Notes: generated by a model not told the origin, from the sequence alone. A stretch of DNA of 64,000 nt from Deinococcus taeanensis (GCF_020229735.1 NZ_CP083455.1:275001-339000), one strand, 5' to 3'. Counted from the first letter of the stretch, positions 19,556 through 32,574 are shown. Translations and numbers: made by a program.

Positions 19556-22201
19556 TCAGGCGGTCGGTGCGGGGGACCGGTCAATCACGCTCAGGCCCGC
19601 AAATTTCAGCAGCAGCCGCTTCTGGCCCACGCCAGGGAAGTAGATCAGGACCTCGCGCCGTTCGCCCTGATGAAAGCCCTGCATGAACACGCCCTCGCCG
19701 AACTTCGGGTGCAGAAGCCGCAGGGACGGGGTGCCACTCACGGCGCGCTGCAGCTCGCGGCTGGGGATGCCCAGCCGGGCACTGACCTCCGGCAGGGACA
19801 GGCCGTGCAGGTCCAGAAGTTCACGCGCCTGCAGCGGCCAGCTGGCCGGCGGGGCAGGCTGGTCCGGCAGGGGGGCGTCGTCCAGGGTGGGGTGCGCTTC
19901 GGCAGGCTGCGGACGGGCCGACATGCCAGGCAGGGACTGCAGGAACAGGCGCGTGGCGTGCTTGTCGGTGGGGCGCCGCTCGCCGCTGGGCAGGGTGGGT
20001 GAAAAGCAGCGGCTCACGGAGATGCATTCGTAGCACCCGCCGGCGTTCTGGCAGCAGGTTTTCCCGACGAGATCCAGCGCTCGGCCCAGCAGGTCGTCCA
20101 TGTGTTCGAAGGCGCGGCGGGAGACACCCAGGCCGCCCAGCCAGTCGTCGTACAGGAAGAAGTAGGTGTCGCGCCCCTCGCGGAATGCACCGGCGAGGTC
20201 GTTCTCATCGCAGGCGACCCGTTCAGGCGTGACCTTCTGCAGCAGGTGCTTGAGGGTGTGCGCGACCGCGGTGGGCCGCTCGGTGGCGCGTGGGTCCAGG
20301 CCGACTTCCAGGGCGGTGGTGCGGAAGGGGGGCAGTTCGGTGGGCTGCTCGTACAGGTGTTCGGACAGGCGGTGGTCCTGCATGCGGTCCTGAATGCGGC
20401 CGCCGCAGCGGGCGCAGCTGCGTTCGGTGGGACCGGGTTCACGGTCGCAGGCGACGCACACCCGCTCGAACACCTGGCGCAGCATCTGGTAGCCGGTGTA
20501 GCGCCGGCGGATGATGACCTCTCCGTGCCGGTAGGCGAGCGGACCGCGCTGAACCCAGTCGCCCATGCGGGCGGGGGTGACGAGGGTGGCGTGCAGGCCG
20601 CGCGTGAAGAGGTTGGCGGTGTCGTGCCTTTCGACCAGGATGGCCGTGCCGGCCGGGTGAGCCTCCCAGCGCGCCACCTTGTAGCCCTGGCCGTCGAGGG
20701 TGAAGACGGCGCCCTCGTGCTTTTCGGTCAGGGCGTAGTGCTGGCTGGGGCTTTCCAGGGGCGTGTCGAGCGCGCGCATCCCGAGCCGTTCCCAGTCGGC
20801 GGCGTCCACCACCGCGTACTTCAGGCTGCCTTCACCGCGCAGGTTCCAGTAGCGGGGGCTGGGGCGCGTTTCGTGCGGGGTGGGGAGGCCTGCGGCGCGG
20901 AACTCGTCGTTCGCGCGGGCGTCGTGTCGGGGGGACAGGTACGGATTGTTCGCCTCGACCACGGCCTTCTCGATCGGGCCAGTCAGGAGATCCAGGAAAT
21001 TACCGGCGTTGCTGTAGAACGCGTCGGCAGGTTGCGGGACGCCCTGTTCGTTCAGGGCGGGCAGGTACAGCACGAGGCCCGGCGCGATCCGCCCGGCGCG
21101 GCCCGCCATCTGCCGGAAGGCCATGCGGCTGCCGGGGTACCCGTCGATGATCACAACTTCCAGGTCGCCGATATCCACGCCGGCTTCCAGGGCGTTCGTG
21201 GCGAACATCACGCCGTTGCGCGCGCGGCGGAATTCACTCAGGCGGCCTTCGCGGTCGCTGGTGCCGGCCATGTACAGGTGCGCGTGGCTGGCGTACCCGG
21301 GTTGTGCGCGGTACGTGGAGTACAGCCGCGCGGCGCGCGACCGGCCGCGGAAGAATGCCAGGATCTTGAGGTCGTGGCGGGCGCTGGCGTCCATCACGGC
21401 GTTCCAGAAGCGCCGGGGCTGCCCGCGGTGATCGGCGAGGTAGTAGTGCTTGCCGTGCCGCGCGGCGCCAGATTCACTGACTTCCACGGCGTCCACGCCG
21501 GTGAGTTCCCGCGCGAACTCGGCGGGGTTGCCGATGGTGGCGGTGCTCAGCACAACCTGCGGGTTGGCGCCCAGGGCGCGGGCGAGGGCCAGCAGGCGGC
21601 GCAGCATGCCCGCCACCTCACTGCCGAAGCCGCCGCGGTACGTGTGCGCTTCGTCCAGCACCAGGAAGGACAGGTGGCGAAGGAAGTCACGCACGCCGGG
21701 CTGGGTCAGGGACCAGTGAAGTTTGTCGGGGGTGGCGGTCACCATGCGCACGCCGGGCCGGAACACGGCGGCGCCCTGCGCCGCGCCCTGAAACGCGGCG
21801 ACCTCCCAGGGGAAACCGCCGCGTTCCCGGTACTGCAGCAGCTTGTCGCGCTGGTCCTGACCGAGCGCCACAAGCGGGTACACGAACAGGGCCGTGGCGT
21901 TCGGGTTGCGTTCCAGCCGGTCGAACACGCCGGGGAAGAACGCGCCGGTCTTGCCGCTGGCGGTGGGGGTCGTGATGATCACGTGCTGCCCGCCGCGCAT
22001 CAGTTCGTACGTGCGGGCCTGGTGGGCGTACACCTGCGGGAACCCGAAGCCGCGGGCCACCGCGTCGCTCCAGCCGAGGGCGCCGACGCTCACCGTGCGG
22101 GGCGGGGCGGGTGGTTCCTCGTGCAGGCGTGTGGCGCCGCCGCCCAGCGTGTCACGCAGGAACCCCTCCAGGCGGGCGAACGGGGAACGGGCCGGCAGCA
22201 C
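19556..22201 (-). CDS. MrfA-like SF2 DEAH helicase with DUF1998
   Basis: An 881-residue superfamily-2 helicase. Walker A is TTPTASGKT (about residues 77-85), motif Ia FVYPLVALGQDQ, DEAH box LVLDEAHTY, motif III LSTATIGNP, motifs V and VI FATNALEAGVDIGDLEVVIIDG and RQMAGRAGR. The C-terminal third carries a Cys pair set CVACDREPGPTERSCARC and the DUF1998-type cysteine cluster CCQNAGGCYECISVSRC. This order is that of MrfA, a helicase for repair of mitomycin C crosslinks in Bacillus. The last 110 residues are an extra helical and beta module. The start is GTG 22201, with TACACT 6 bases upstream. Confidence 0.85.
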   Translation of the reverse strand: MLPARSPFARLEGFLRDTLGGGATRLHEEPPAPPRTVSVGALGWSDAVARGFGFPQVYAHQARTYELMRGGQHVIITTPTASGKTGAFFPGVFDRLERNPNATALFVYPLVALGQDQRDKLLQYRERGGFPWEVAAFQGAAQGAAVFRPGVRMVTATPDKLHWSLTQPGVRDFLRHLSFLVLDEAHTYRGGFGSEVAGMLRRLLALARALGANPQVVLSTATIGNPAEFARELTGVDAVEVSESGAARHGKHYYLADHRGQPRRFWNAVMDASARHDLKILAFFRGRSRAARLYSTYRAQPGYASHAHLYMAGTSDREGRLSEFRRARNGVMFATNALEAGVDIGDLEVVIIDGYPGSRMAFRQMAGRAGRIAPGLVLYLPALNEQGVPQPADAFYSNAGNFLDLLTGPIEKAVVEANNPYLSPRHDARANDEFRAAGLPTPHETRPSPRYWNLRGEGSLKYAVVDAADWERLGMRALDTPLESPSQHYALTEKHEGAVFTLDGQGYKVARWEAHPAGTAILVERHDTANLFTRGLHATLVTPARMGDWVQRGPLAYRHGEVIIRRRYTGYQMLRQVFERVCVACDREPGPTERSCARCGGRIQDRMQDHRLSEHLYEQPTELPPFRTTALEVGLDPRATERPTAVAHTLKHLLQKVTPERVACDENDLAGAFREGRDTYFFLYDDWLGGLGVSRRAFEHMDDLLGRALDLVGKTCCQNAGGCYECISVSRCFSPTLPSGERRPTDKHATRLFLQSLPGMSARPQPAEAHPTLDDAPLPDQPAPPASWPLQARELLDLHGLSLPEVSARLGIPSRELQRAVSGTPSLRLLHPKFGEGVFMQGFHQGERREVLIYFPGVGQKRLLLKFAGLSVIDRSPAPTA

Positions 22202-22207
22202 CCGCCC

Positions 22208-22276
22208 AGTGTAGGCTGCGGCGGGCGGCGCCCGCAGGAAGGCCGTCACGGTGTGCGGGCGGGCGCGGGGTAAACT
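22208..22276. promoter_or_regulatory. Divergent promoters for the helicase and histidine kinase
   Basis: TACACT (22208-22213, minus) lies 6 bases before the helicase GTG; TAAACT (22271-22276, plus) lies 12 bases before the kinase ATG. A small palindrome TGAACGGCAGTTCA covers 22276-22289, touching the kinase start codon. Confidence 0.45.
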
Positions 22277-22288
22277 GAACGGCAGTTC

Positions 22289-23437
22289 ATGACGACTGCT
22301 GAGACGCCCACCGTGTTCGTCGTTGCCGCAGAGGAGGCCCGTGCGAGCGGGCTGGCGGCGCGGCTGCCCCGCACCAACGTGGTGCACGCGCCCAGCGCTG
22401 AGTTCCTGCTGCGTGAGTCGCACGTGACCATTCCGGACGTGGCCCTGCTGTACACGGACACGCCCGGCGTGCCGCTGCACCAGGTGCTGCCGATGCTGCG
22501 TCAGCGGGCGGAACTGGCGGGGACGCACTGGCTGGCGGTGGGGTCGCAGGGGCTGGGGGAGATGCTGTCGGCCGGTGTGGACGCGCTGATCAGTGACGCC
22601 ACGCCCCCCGAGGCGCTGGCGCTGCAGGTGCGGACGCTGCTGGGGCGCGCGCAGCAGTTCCGGGACACGCAGGGGCGCGTGGCGGCCCTGCAGCGCCGCA
22701 TGGACACCTGGGAGCATGAGGAGCGCGTGCGTGACCAGCTGGTGCACATGCTGGTGCATGACCTGAAGAACCCGATTGCGGCCGTGATGGGGCTGCTGGA
22801 GATCGTGCAGGATGATCCGCGGGTGCCGGAGGACAACCGGGAGCTGCTGAAGGTGGCGCGGGATGAGACGCAGCATCTGCTGCACCTGACGGTGAACATG
22901 CTGGACGTGCGCAAGATTCAGGCGGGCAAGATGAACCTGCGCCGCGAACTGATGTTCACCCCGATGTTCCGTGAGGTGGTGGAACTGGCGCGTGGGGACG
23001 TGGGCAGTGGGTTGCGCGACCGCCACGTGCGGGTGGACGTGGAGGCGGACATGAGCCCGGCGAGCGCGGATCCGGAGATTCTGCGGCGGGTCCTGGCGAA
23101 CCTGATCAGCAACGCGCTGAAGCACACCACGACCGGCGGGCTGATCGTGGTGGCGGTGCGCAGCGCCCCTGACGCGGTGCGGATCACCGTGCGGGATGAT
23201 GGGGAGGGCATTCCGGCGGAGGACATTCCGAACCTGTTCGCGGCGTTCGAGCAGTCGCGCCTGACCCTGCACGGTCGGTTTGATACGGGGATGGGGCTGG
23301 CGTTCTGCAAACTGGCGGTGGAGGAGCATGGCGGGAGCATCGGGGTGGAGTCCGAGCGGGGCAGGGGGGCGACCTTTACGTTCACGCTGCCGCTGGCGCA
23401 GGACGCGGAGGACGACGATTTCGTGGAACTGGTGTAG
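22289..23437 (+). CDS. Histidine kinase with N-terminal pseudo-receiver domain
   Basis: A 382-residue soluble sensor kinase without membrane segments. Residues 8-125 look like a receiver fold ([73 protein letters not shown]) but the acidic pair at the start is poorly kept, so phosphorylation is uncertain. A helix joins it to the H box [16 protein letters not shown], the N box [11 protein letters not shown] and the G boxes RDDGEGIP and [16 protein letters not shown]. No cognate response regulator gene is adjacent. The C-terminus is acidic. It ends at a terminator. Confidence 0.92.
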   Translation: MTTAETPTVFVVAAEEARASGLAARLPRTNVVHAPSAEFLLRESHVTIPDVALLYTDTPGVPLHQVLPMLRQRAELAGTHWLAVGSQGLGEMLSAGVDALISDATPPEALALQVRTLLGRAQQFRDTQGRVAALQRRMDTWEHEERVRDQLVHMLVHDLKNPIAAVMGLLEIVQDDPRVPEDNRELLKVARDETQHLLHLTVNMLDVRKIQAGKMNLRRELMFTPMFREVVELARGDVGSGLRDRHVRVDVEADMSPASADPEILRRVLANLISNALKHTTTGGLIVVAVRSAPDAVRITVRDDGEGIPAEDIPNLFAAFEQSRLTLHGRFDTGMGLAFCKLAVEEHGGSIGVESERGRGATFTFTLPLAQDAEDDDFVELV

Positions 23438-23447
23438 GGCGGCTGAG

Positions 23448-23486
23448 GCGGGTGGGCCGGGGGCGTCTGTCTCCCGGCCTACCCGC
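23448..23486 (+). terminator. Terminator after the histidine kinase
   Basis: GCGGGTGGGCCGGG pairs with CCCGGCCTACCCGC (one G-T wobble) over 11 bases, 10 bases after the stop. Confidence 0.7.
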
Positions 23487-23661
23487 TGTTGGGTGGGGGC
23501 GGCCTGAAGTGAAGCTGACCTGGGCAGGTGAGGCTGAATGTGGCTGCGTGGCGTGTGAACCGTGATAAAACAGGGGCGTACCAACAGTCAGGGTGGAGTG
23601 CAGTTCGTTTCAGGACCTCTCTTTTTTCCAATACTTCGTGCTCTTTTTCACGAGCAGTGCA

Positions 23662-24057
23662 GTGAGGACGCGCACAGACGCAGAAAGGGGACCCACTATC
23701 GAATACGCCAACTTCGTCATCATGCTGCTCGTCGCGCTGGGTATCGGCATCGTCGCAGTGCTCGCCAGCGCCCTCCTCGGCCCCAAAAAGGCCAGCCGCA
23801 CCACACTCATGGCCTACGAAAGCGGCAACGACCCCGAACGGGGCGGCGTCGGCACCGGCCAGCGCTTCCCGGTGCACTTCTACCTCGTGGCGATGCTCTT
23901 CATCGTCTTCGACATCGAAACCGCCTTCTTCTACCCCCTGGCCGTCGCGTACCAGCGCCTCATTCCCTTTGCCTTCTTCGAAGCCATCACCTTCGTGCTC
24001 CTGCTGCTCGTCGGGTACGTCTACATCCTGAAGAAGAAGGTCCTCGAATGGGCCTGA
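23662..24057 (+). CDS. nuoA: NADH-quinone oxidoreductase subunit A
   Basis: Small membrane subunit of complex I. Three membrane helices are visible ([66 protein letters not shown]) with the family motif [24 protein letters not shown]. The 5' end is unclear: GTG 23662 is the first usable standard start close to the domain, but the best ribosome site (AAAGGGG, 23683-23692 region) is 7 bases before an ATC codon at 23698 that begins [10 protein letters not shown], so a rare ATC start is possible. First gene of a 14-gene nuo operon. Confidence 0.9.
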   Translation: MRTRTDAERGPTIEYANFVIMLLVALGIGIVAVLASALLGPKKASRTTLMAYESGNDPERGGVGTGQRFPVHFYLVAMLFIVFDIETAFFYPLAVAYQRLIPFAFFEAITFVLLLLVGYVYILKKKVLEWA

Positions 24058-24145
24058 ACGCACCACCAGCCCTGAGCACCCACGAGAGGCCCGGCCCCCC
24101 CGCGCCTCCGGCCACCCGCCCTCTGCCACCACTGGAGGTGCCCCC

Positions 24146-24669
<524 letters not shown>

Positions 24670-24682
<13 letters not shown>

Positions 24683-25362
24683 GCAAGGTCAGCGGCCGCG
24701 AAGGGTTCGCGCAGTCCTCCGCCAGCCAGGCCGCCCCGGTCCGCCCGGCCGCGCCCACGCCCGCCCCGCCCAGCCGGGACGTCACGCCACTGCTGCGCCA
24801 GCTCGGCCTGACCGAGGATCACGCCGCGGAACCCACCGCGCTCGTCACCCCGGACACCCTGCTGGACGTGGCGCAGGCCTTCAAGGACCACGGCTTCATG
24901 CTGATGGACACCGTCGGCATCGACTACGCCGCCTACACCGAAGCGCGCCCCAACCGTTTCGCGGTGCTGCACAACCTCTACCACCCCCGCGATCACCGCC
25001 GCGTGTTCCTGCGCGTGTGGCTCGGTGACGGTGAACCCCTGCCCAGCCTGTACCCCATCTGGCGCGCCGCGAACTACCTGGAACGCGAGGTGTACGACCT
25101 GATGGGCATTCCCTTCACCGGCCACCCCGACCTGCGCAAGATCCTCACCCCCGACGACCTCGAAGGGCACCCGCTGCGCAAGGACTTCCCGCTGGGCGAA
25201 ACGCCCACCCTGTTCCGCGACGGCCGCTTCCTGGACCCCCCCACCTTCCGCGCGGGCCTCACCGGCCGCGACCCCGGCCTCACCGGGTACCGCGGGGAAC
25301 TGCGCCGCGGCCGCGGTGACGACCGGCTGCCGCCCGTCATGCCGGAAGGAGGGCCGAAATGA
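24670..25362 (+). CDS. nuoC: NADH-quinone oxidoreductase subunit C
   Basis: A 230-residue hydrophilic subunit (30-kDa family) of the connecting module. The signature ERE(V/A)[34 protein letters not shown] is present near residue 140. The N-terminal 35 residues are an alanine/proline-rich extension. ATG 24670 overlaps nuoB by 13 bases; an in-frame GTG at 24679 would give the typical 4-base GTGA overlap and is an alternative. Confidence 0.95.
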
Positions 25363-26573
25363 CCGCCGAACTTACCAGCGCCCCCGAGCAGGCCGCCGGC
25401 CAGATGCACACGCAGATCATGTCCCTGAACGTGGGCCCGCAGCACCCCTCCACGCACGGCGTGCTGCGCCTCGTGGTGGACATGGACGGCGAGTACGTCG
25501 TGAAGGTCACCCCGCACATGGGGTACCTGCACACCGGCTTCGAGAAAACCTTCGAGAACCGCACCTACCAGCAGGGCGTCACGTACGCGCCCCGCACCGA
25601 TTACCTGCACTGCTTCGGGCATGAACTTGCGTACGTTCTGAGTGCCGAGAAACTCCTCCAGGCGGACGTGCCTGAACGCGCCACCACCGTCCGCGTGATC
25701 CTGCACGAACTGGGCCGCATCCACTCGCACCTCGTGTTCGTCGGCACCGGCCTCCTCGACCTGGGCGCCCTGACGCCCTTCTTCTACGCCTTCCGCGAGA
25801 AAGAAGCCCTGCAGGACCTGTTCGAAGCCGCGACCGGCTACCGCATGAACCAGGGGTACTTCCGCATCGGCGGCCTCAGCCGCGACATTCCTGACGGCTG
25901 GCCTGCCCGGGTCGAGACGTTCCTGGACCAGATGGAACGCGGCGTGGACGAGTACACCACCCTGTTTGCACAGAACCCCATCTTCCTGGACCGTGCCAAG
26001 GGCGTGGGCGTCATTCCCGCCGAGGTGGCCATCGACCTGGGCCTCACCGGCCCGAACCTGCGGGCCAGCGGCGTGCCCCTCGACCACCGCAGGGACAACC
26101 CCTACTGCGGGTACGAAACCTACGACTTCAACGTCATCACCAGCCAGGACGGCGATTCCCTGGCGCGCTTCACCGTGCGCCTGCTGGAGTTCCGTGAAAG
26201 CATCAAGATCGTCCGGCAGGGCCTGAAACGCCTGACCCCCGGGCCCATCAAGGACCCCAACCGCAAGATCAGCCTGCCGCCCCGGCACGAACTGGAAACG
26301 AGCATGGAAGCGGTCATCCACCACTTCAAGCTCGTGACCGAAGGCTTCCACCCGCCCACCGGCGAGGTGTACGTCCCCACCGAAAGCGCACGCGGCGAGG
26401 TCGGGTACTACATCGTCAGCGACGGCGGCAGCATGCCCTACCGCGTCAAGATCCGCGCGCCCAGCTTCGTGAACCTCCAGGCGCTCGAGTACGCCTGCGT
26501 CGGCGCGCAGTTCGCGGACCTGATCACCATTCTGGCCACCATCGACCCCGTGCTCGGGGACGTGGACCGCTAA
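25359..26573 (+). CDS. nuoD: NADH-quinone oxidoreductase subunit D
   Basis: A 404-residue 49-kDa-type subunit forming the quinone pocket with Nuo[26 protein letters not shown] (quinone-binding His) and [20 protein letters not shown] are diagnostic, as is the C-terminal [12 protein letters not shown]. Its ATG overlaps the nuoC stop by 4 bases. Confidence 0.97.
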   Translation: MTAELTSAPEQAAGQMHTQIMSLNVGPQHPSTHGVLRLVVDMDGEYVVKVTPHMGYLHTGFEKTFENRTYQQGVTYAPRTDYLHCFGHELAYVLSAEKLLQADVPERATTVRVILHELGRIHSHLVFVGTGLLDLGALTPFFYAFREKEALQDLFEAATGYRMNQGYFRIGGLSRDIPDGWPARVETFLDQMERGVDEYTTLFAQNPIFLDRAKGVGVIPAEVAIDLGLTGPNLRASGVPLDHRRDNPYCGYETYDFNVITSQDGDSLARFTVRLLEFRESIKIVRQGLKRLTPGPIKDPNRKISLPPRHELETSMEAVIHHFKLVTEGFHPPTGEVYVPTESARGEVGYYIVSDGGSMPYRVKIRAPSFVNLQALEYACVGAQFADLITILATIDPVLGDVDR

Positions 26574-26669
26574 GCGACCGCCGCAAGGTGTGGGCGGTGG
26601 GCGCCCGGTCCCCCGGCGACGCCCGCCCCGCACCGCGCAGAGCCCTTTCACCCAAGGAGTACGGCCACT

Positions 26670-27284
26670 TTGAGTTACTTCGCAGAGAAACAGGCGCTGG
26701 TGACGGAACTCTTCTCCCGTTACCCGGACTCGCCGCAGGGCCGCCGCAGCGCACTGATGCCGCTGCTGCGTGAAGTGCAGGACGCCGAGGGCTTCGTGTC
26801 CGAGGCGCGCATGGCTGAAATCGCCGCGCTGTGCGGCACGACCGCCACCGAGGTCCGCTCGGTCATGAGTTTCTACTCCACGTACCACACCGTCCCCACC
26901 GGCCGGTACCACCTGCAGGTGTGCTCCACGCTGATGTGCGCCCTGGCCGGATCAGACGAACTGTGGGACCACCTCGTGGACACACTGGACGTGCAGCCCG
27001 GCGAGGTCACACCCGACGGGCGCTTCAGCGTGCAGAAGGTCGAGTGCCTCGGCTCGTGCGGCACCGCGCCCATGATGCAGATCAACGACGACGGCTACTA
27101 CGAGAACGTGGGGCCCGGCAAGTGCGCGCGCATCCTGGCGGCCCTGCAGAGCGACCTGCAGCCCCTGCCCGACAACCCCGTACCGGTCACGGTGGGTGCC
27201 GACGGCCGGCAGGTACTCGCCAGCGGCGCGGCCACCGGCGCGAGTGTCACCGGCCTGCACCGCCTGCCCGGAGGTGAAGCGTGA
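26670..27284 (+). CDS. nuoE: NADH-quinone oxidoreductase subunit E
   Basis: A 204-residue thioredoxin-like subunit that binds the 2Fe-2S cluster N1a through VCSTLMCAL (C-x4-C) and [10 protein letters not shown] (C-x3-C). The start is TTG 26670 (ribosome site AAGGAG about 12 bases upstream). The C-terminal 40 residues are an extension beyond the usual length. It overlaps nuoF by 4 bases. Confidence 0.95.
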   Translation: MSYFAEKQALVTELFSRYPDSPQGRRSALMPLLREVQDAEGFVSEARMAEIAALCGTTATEVRSVMSFYSTYHTVPTGRYHLQVCSTLMCALAGSDELWDHLVDTLDVQPGEVTPDGRFSVQKVECLGSCGTAPMMQINDDGYYENVGPGKCARILAALQSDLQPLPDNPVPVTVGADGRQVLASGAATGASVTGLHRLPGGEA

Positions 27285-28621
27285 CCGTTGCCGAACCCGC
27301 CCCGAAACCCATCACCAGCGCCAAGGACCCGCGCTTCGCGCCCACCCTGTACGCCCACGTGGGGCAGGAGGGCAGCTGGACACTGGACTACTACCGCCGC
27401 AACGGCGGGTACGAACCTGTGAAACGCGCCTTTGCCATGGGCCCCGACGCCGTGATCGAGGAAGTCAAGCGGTCCGGCCTGCGCGGGCGCGGCGGCGCGG
27501 GCTTCGCTACCGGCCTGAAATGGTCATTCATGCCGCTCAACGACGGCCGGCAGCACTACGTCATCTGCAACGCCGACGAATCCGAACCCGGCTCCTTCAA
27601 GGACCGCTACCTGCTCAGCGAGGACCCGCACCAGCTGATCGAGGGCATGCTCATCGCCGCGTACGCCATGCGCGCCTCGGTGGGGTACATCTACATCCGC
27701 GGGGAATACGTGCACGCCGCCGAGCGCGTCTGGGCCGCCATTCACGAGGCGCGCGCAGCCGGGCTGCTCGGGCAGAACATCCTGGGCAGCGGCTTCAACT
27801 TCCAGCTGTTCGTGCACCGGGGCGCCGGCGCGTACATCTGCGGGGAGGAAACCGCGCTGATGAACTCCCTGGAAGGCCTGCGCGCCAACCCGCGCCTGAA
27901 GCCGCCCTTCCCGGCCGCGGCGGGCCTGTACGGCATGCCCACCACTATCAACAACGTCGAAACCTTCTGCGCCGCCACGCAGATCCTGCGCTACGGCGCC
28001 GACTGGCACGCCGGCATGGGCACCGAGAAGAGCCGGGGCATGAAACTCTTCCAGATTTCAGGACCGGTCGCGCGGCCCGGCGTGTACGAACTGCCGCTGG
28101 GCACCACCTTCCGCGAACTGATCTACGACTGGGCGGGCGGCCCCCTGGAGGAGATGAAAGCCATCATTCCCGGCGGCAGCAGCTGCCCCATGCTGCCCTG
28201 GGACGACCGGACCCTGGACACCCCCATGGATTACGAGAGCGTCGCCGCGGCCGGCAGCATGCTCGGCACCGGCGGCGTGACCCTCATCCCGAAGGCCGAC
28301 TGCATCGTGAACGCCACCTGGAACCTCGTGCGCTTCTACGGGCATGAGTCCTGCGGGAAGTGCACGCCGTGCCGAGAGGGCATCAGCAGCTGGATGACCC
28401 GCATGTACCAGAAACTCGCCACCGGCCGCGGCCAGCCCGGCGACGTGCAGCTGATTCTCGACATGAGCGAGAACATCGGCGGACGCAGCTTCTGCGCCCT
28501 GGCCGACGCCTGCCTGGGCCCGGTCCTGAGCAGCATCAAACTCTTCCGCGAGGAGTACGACGCGCTCGCCACCACCCAGACCCCCCTGTACCCACCCCGC
28601 AAGCGCTGGAGGGACGCATGA
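27281..28621 (+). CDS. nuoF: NADH-quinone oxidoreductase subunit F
   Basis: A 446-residue NADH- and FMN-binding subunit. [20 protein letters not shown] forms the NADH/FMN site, [19 protein letters not shown] the second, and [12 protein letters not shown] with a later Cys (SFCALADA) holds the 4Fe-4S cluster N3. GTG start overlapping nuoE. Confidence 0.97.
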   Translation: MTVAEPAPKPITSAKDPRFAPTLYAHVGQEGSWTLDYYRRNGGYEPVKRAFAMGPDAVIEEVKRSGLRGRGGAGFATGLKWSFMPLNDGRQHYVICNADESEPGSFKDRYLLSEDPHQLIEGMLIAAYAMRASVGYIYIRGEYVHAAERVWAAIHEARAAGLLGQNILGSGFNFQLFVHRGAGAYICGEETALMNSLEGLRANPRLKPPFPAAAGLYGMPTTINNVETFCAATQILRYGADWHAGMGTEKSRGMKLFQISGPVARPGVYELPLGTTFRELIYDWAGGPLEEMKAIIPGGSSCPMLPWDDRTLDTPMDYESVAAAGSMLGTGGVTLIPKADCIVNATWNLVRFYGHESCGKCTPCREGISSWMTRMYQKLATGRGQPGDVQLILDMSENIGGRSFCALADACLGPVLSSIKLFREEYDALATTQTPLYPPRKRWRDA

Positions 28622-30791
28622 AAGTCACTGTAGACGGCGTGGAAGTCGACCTGCCCGCCGGCACCTCCGCCATCGACGCGGTGTTCCAGGTGGGCGGGGA
28701 CGTGCCGTACTTCTGCGCGCACTCGTACCTGAGCCCGGTCGGCGCGTGCCGCATGTGCCTCGTGGAATCCGGCAGCCCCCGCAAGAACCCCGACGGGTCA
28801 TTCGTGATGGACGGCGACCAGCCGAAAATCTTCTGGTTCCCGAAACCCATGGCGTCGTGCACCATGCAGGCCACCGAAGGCATGCACATCCGCACGGCCC
28901 GCAGCAGCGAGGTCGTCGCCAAGGCGCAGGCCGGCATGATGGAATTCACGCTGCTCAACCACCCGCTCGACTGCCCCACGTGCGACAAGGGCGGCGCGTG
29001 CGAACTGCAGGACCGCGCCTTCGAGTACGGCTACGGCGCCAGCCGGTACGGCTTCGACCGCCGGCACGCCGAGAAGCACTACCCGCTTTCCGAGTTCGTG
29101 ATTCTGGATCAGGAACGCTGCATTCACTGCAAGCGCTGCGTGCGGTACTTCGAGGAGGTTCCCGGTCAGGAAGTTCTGGACTTCATTGAGCGCGGCGGGC
29201 ACACCTTCATCGACACGGAGGAAGGCGGGCTGCCGCTGGGCTTCTCCGGGAACATCACGGACATCTGCCCGGTGGGCGCCCTGCTGGACAACGTCGCGCG
29301 CTTCCGCGGCCGCAACTGGGAGTACGACCACACCCCCACCACCTGCACGCTGTGCCCGGTGGGCTGCTCCATCACCGTGGACGCCCGCAACGGCCGTCTC
29401 GAACGCATCGTGGCGCGCGAGAACCGCGACGTGAACGAAGCCTGGATCTGCGACGCCGGCCGCTTCGGACACCCGTTCGCGAACGAGGAGCGCCTCACCA
29501 CCCCCTTGATCCGCGGCGAGGACGGCCAGCTGGTGCCCGCCACCTGGGACGACGCGATCACCGCCATCAACCGGGGCCTGCTGGGCCGCGCCCTGAGCGA
29601 CATCGGACTGTTCACCGGCGCCGACGCCACCCTGGAGGAAGGGGCCGCCCTGGCCGCCCTGGCCGACGCCCTGGGCACCGCGCACGTGGATCACTTCCCG
29701 CGCCATGCGGTGTTCATCACGCCGACCGCCACCCTCACCGACGTTGCCACCGCCGACGCGGTCGTGGTGATCGGCGCGGACCTCGGCGAGGAAGCGCCCG
29801 TGCTGGAACTGCGCATCCTGGAAATGCTGCGCGGCGGCCTGCTGCCCGCCGAGTTCGCGCACGGCACCGCCATCGCGGACCTGCGGCTCGTGGAGCGGCC
29901 CACCCGCCGGCCCGAGCAGCTGGCCGTGATCGGCGCCGAAAGCCGCCTGTGGGCGCACGCCGGCCACCGCGTCAGCGCGAACGGCGCCAACGCCCTGACC
30001 CGCCTGGTTCACCCGGACACCGAGGAGCTCCGGGCCGTGCGCGCCCTGCTGGACCGCGCCGAGCGGCCCGTGCTCATCCTGGGCGCCGACGCCTTGAACC
30101 GCGCGAGCGGCGCCGCAGCGTCCCTGCTGAGCGACCTGGCGGCCCGCACCGGCGCGAAGGTCCTGGCGATTCCTGCCGGCCCGAACAGCGCCGGCCTGGC
30201 CGCCCTGAACCTTGTGCCGCGCCGCGGCGGGCTGGGCCTGGACCGCCTGAACGAGGTGCCGGCCGCCTTTATCAGCCGCCTCGATCCTGCCGGGCACGGA
30301 CAGTCGGGCCGCGCCCAGGGGTTCACGGTCGTGCATGACACGCACCTGACCGCCACCGCCGCGCAGGCCGACGTCGTCCTGCCCGCCGTGACCAACTACG
30401 AGAAGCGCGGCACGGTGCAGAACCTCGAAGGGCGCCTGCTGCCCCTGAACCCGGCCGCGGTCCTGGCCGGTGAGGCCGCCGACCTGACCCGCACCCTTAC
30501 CGCGCTGGCCGAGGCGCTGGGCGTGAAGGCCCCCGCCCGCGGGCACCGCGCGGCGCAGGCCCTGCTGACCGAACGGCTCGGCGTGACCCTGGCTGACCTG
30601 CCGGAGCGCGGCGCCGTGCAGACCTTCGCGCGGACCTTCACGGCGCCCGCGCAGCCGCACACGCCGCAGCTGTGGACCGGGCGCATGCGCTCGCGCGACC
30701 ACGACAGGGCGCAGCGCATCGAGGACCTCGTGCAGGGCGGCTGGAGTCTTCCCGTCGCGCCCGCCGTGCCTCAACCCGGAGGTGACGACTG

Positions 30792-30792
<1 letters not shown>
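28618..30792 (+). CDS. nuoG: NADH-quinone oxidoreductase subunit G
   Basis: A 724-residue subunit with the 2Fe-2S cluster N1b ([15 protein letters not shown]), the His/Cys cluster N5 ([16 protein letters not shown]), cluster N4 ([13 protein letters not shown] ... CPVGALL), and a fourth motif CTLCPVGC-x27-C (ending AWICDAGRF) that matches the off-path cluster N7 kept in Escherichia coli and Thermus. The C-terminal half is a molybdopterin-oxidoreductase-like fold without cofactor. ATG 28618 overlaps nuoF by ATGA and decides the start; the frame is open upstream but antisense-like. Confidence 0.96.
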
Positions 30793-31946
<1,154 letters not shown>

Positions 31947-31988
31947 TGCACGTTCCCCACCTCACGTCCCCATCCAAAGGAGCCACTC

Positions 31989-32528
31989 ATGGGCGTTCTT
32001 GAAATCGCCAAGGGCATGGGCGTCACGCTGGGTAAACTGTTCCAGAAACCCGTGACCGTCAGCTACCCCGAGCAGCGCGCCACGCTGCAGCCCCGCTTCC
32101 GGGGCCGGCACATCCTGACCCGCCACCCCGGCACCGGCCTGGAAAAATGCATCGGTTGCTCCCTGTGCGCCGCGGCGTGTCCCGCCTACGCGATCTACGT
32201 GGAGGCCGCCGAGAACGACCCGGCCGCGCCGGTGTCGCCCGGCGAGCGGTACGCGAAGGTGTACGAGATCAACATGCTGCGCTGCATCTTCTGCGGCATG
32301 TGTGAGGAAGCCTGCCCGACCGGCGCGGTGGTGATGGGCAACGAGTTCGAAATGGCCGACTACCGCTACCGCGACTTCGTGTACGCCAAGGAGGACATGC
32401 TCGTCGGCGTGACCGGCAGCGTGCCACAGCGGCGTGAGGCGGCCAGGAAAGGCGCGCCTGTGCGGCTGGGCTTCCAGCTGGACGGCGGCGAACCCCGCGC
32501 GGAACTGGAAGGAGTGAACTACCAGTGA
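31989..32528 (+). CDS. nuoI: NADH-quinone oxidoreductase subunit I
   Basis: A 179-residue ferredoxin-like subunit with two 4Fe-4S clusters (N6a, N6b): [12 protein letters not shown] and [19 protein letters not shown] precedes ATG 31989. C-terminal 30 residues are variable. Confidence 0.97.
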   Translation: MGVLEIAKGMGVTLGKLFQKPVTVSYPEQRATLQPRFRGRHILTRHPGTGLEKCIGCSLCAAACPAYAIYVEAAENDPAAPVSPGERYAKVYEINMLRCIFCGMCEEACPTGAVVMGNEFEMADYRYRDFVYAKEDMLVGVTGSVPQRREAARKGAPVRLGFQLDGGEPRAELEGVNYQ

Positions 32529-32574
32529 GCATCCAACCCCTGAGAAGTGCAGGCGCCCGCCCCGGAGGCCACGC

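Noticed and set aside
20102..22273. 723-codon open frame opposite the MrfA-like helicase
   Set aside because: Codon pattern belongs to the helicase strand; no domain seen in the antisense product.
22202..23584. N-terminal extension of the helicase frame over the whole histidine kinase gene
   Set aside because: It would add about 460 non-homologous residues antisense to a clear kinase; GTG 22201 has a -10 in the usual place.
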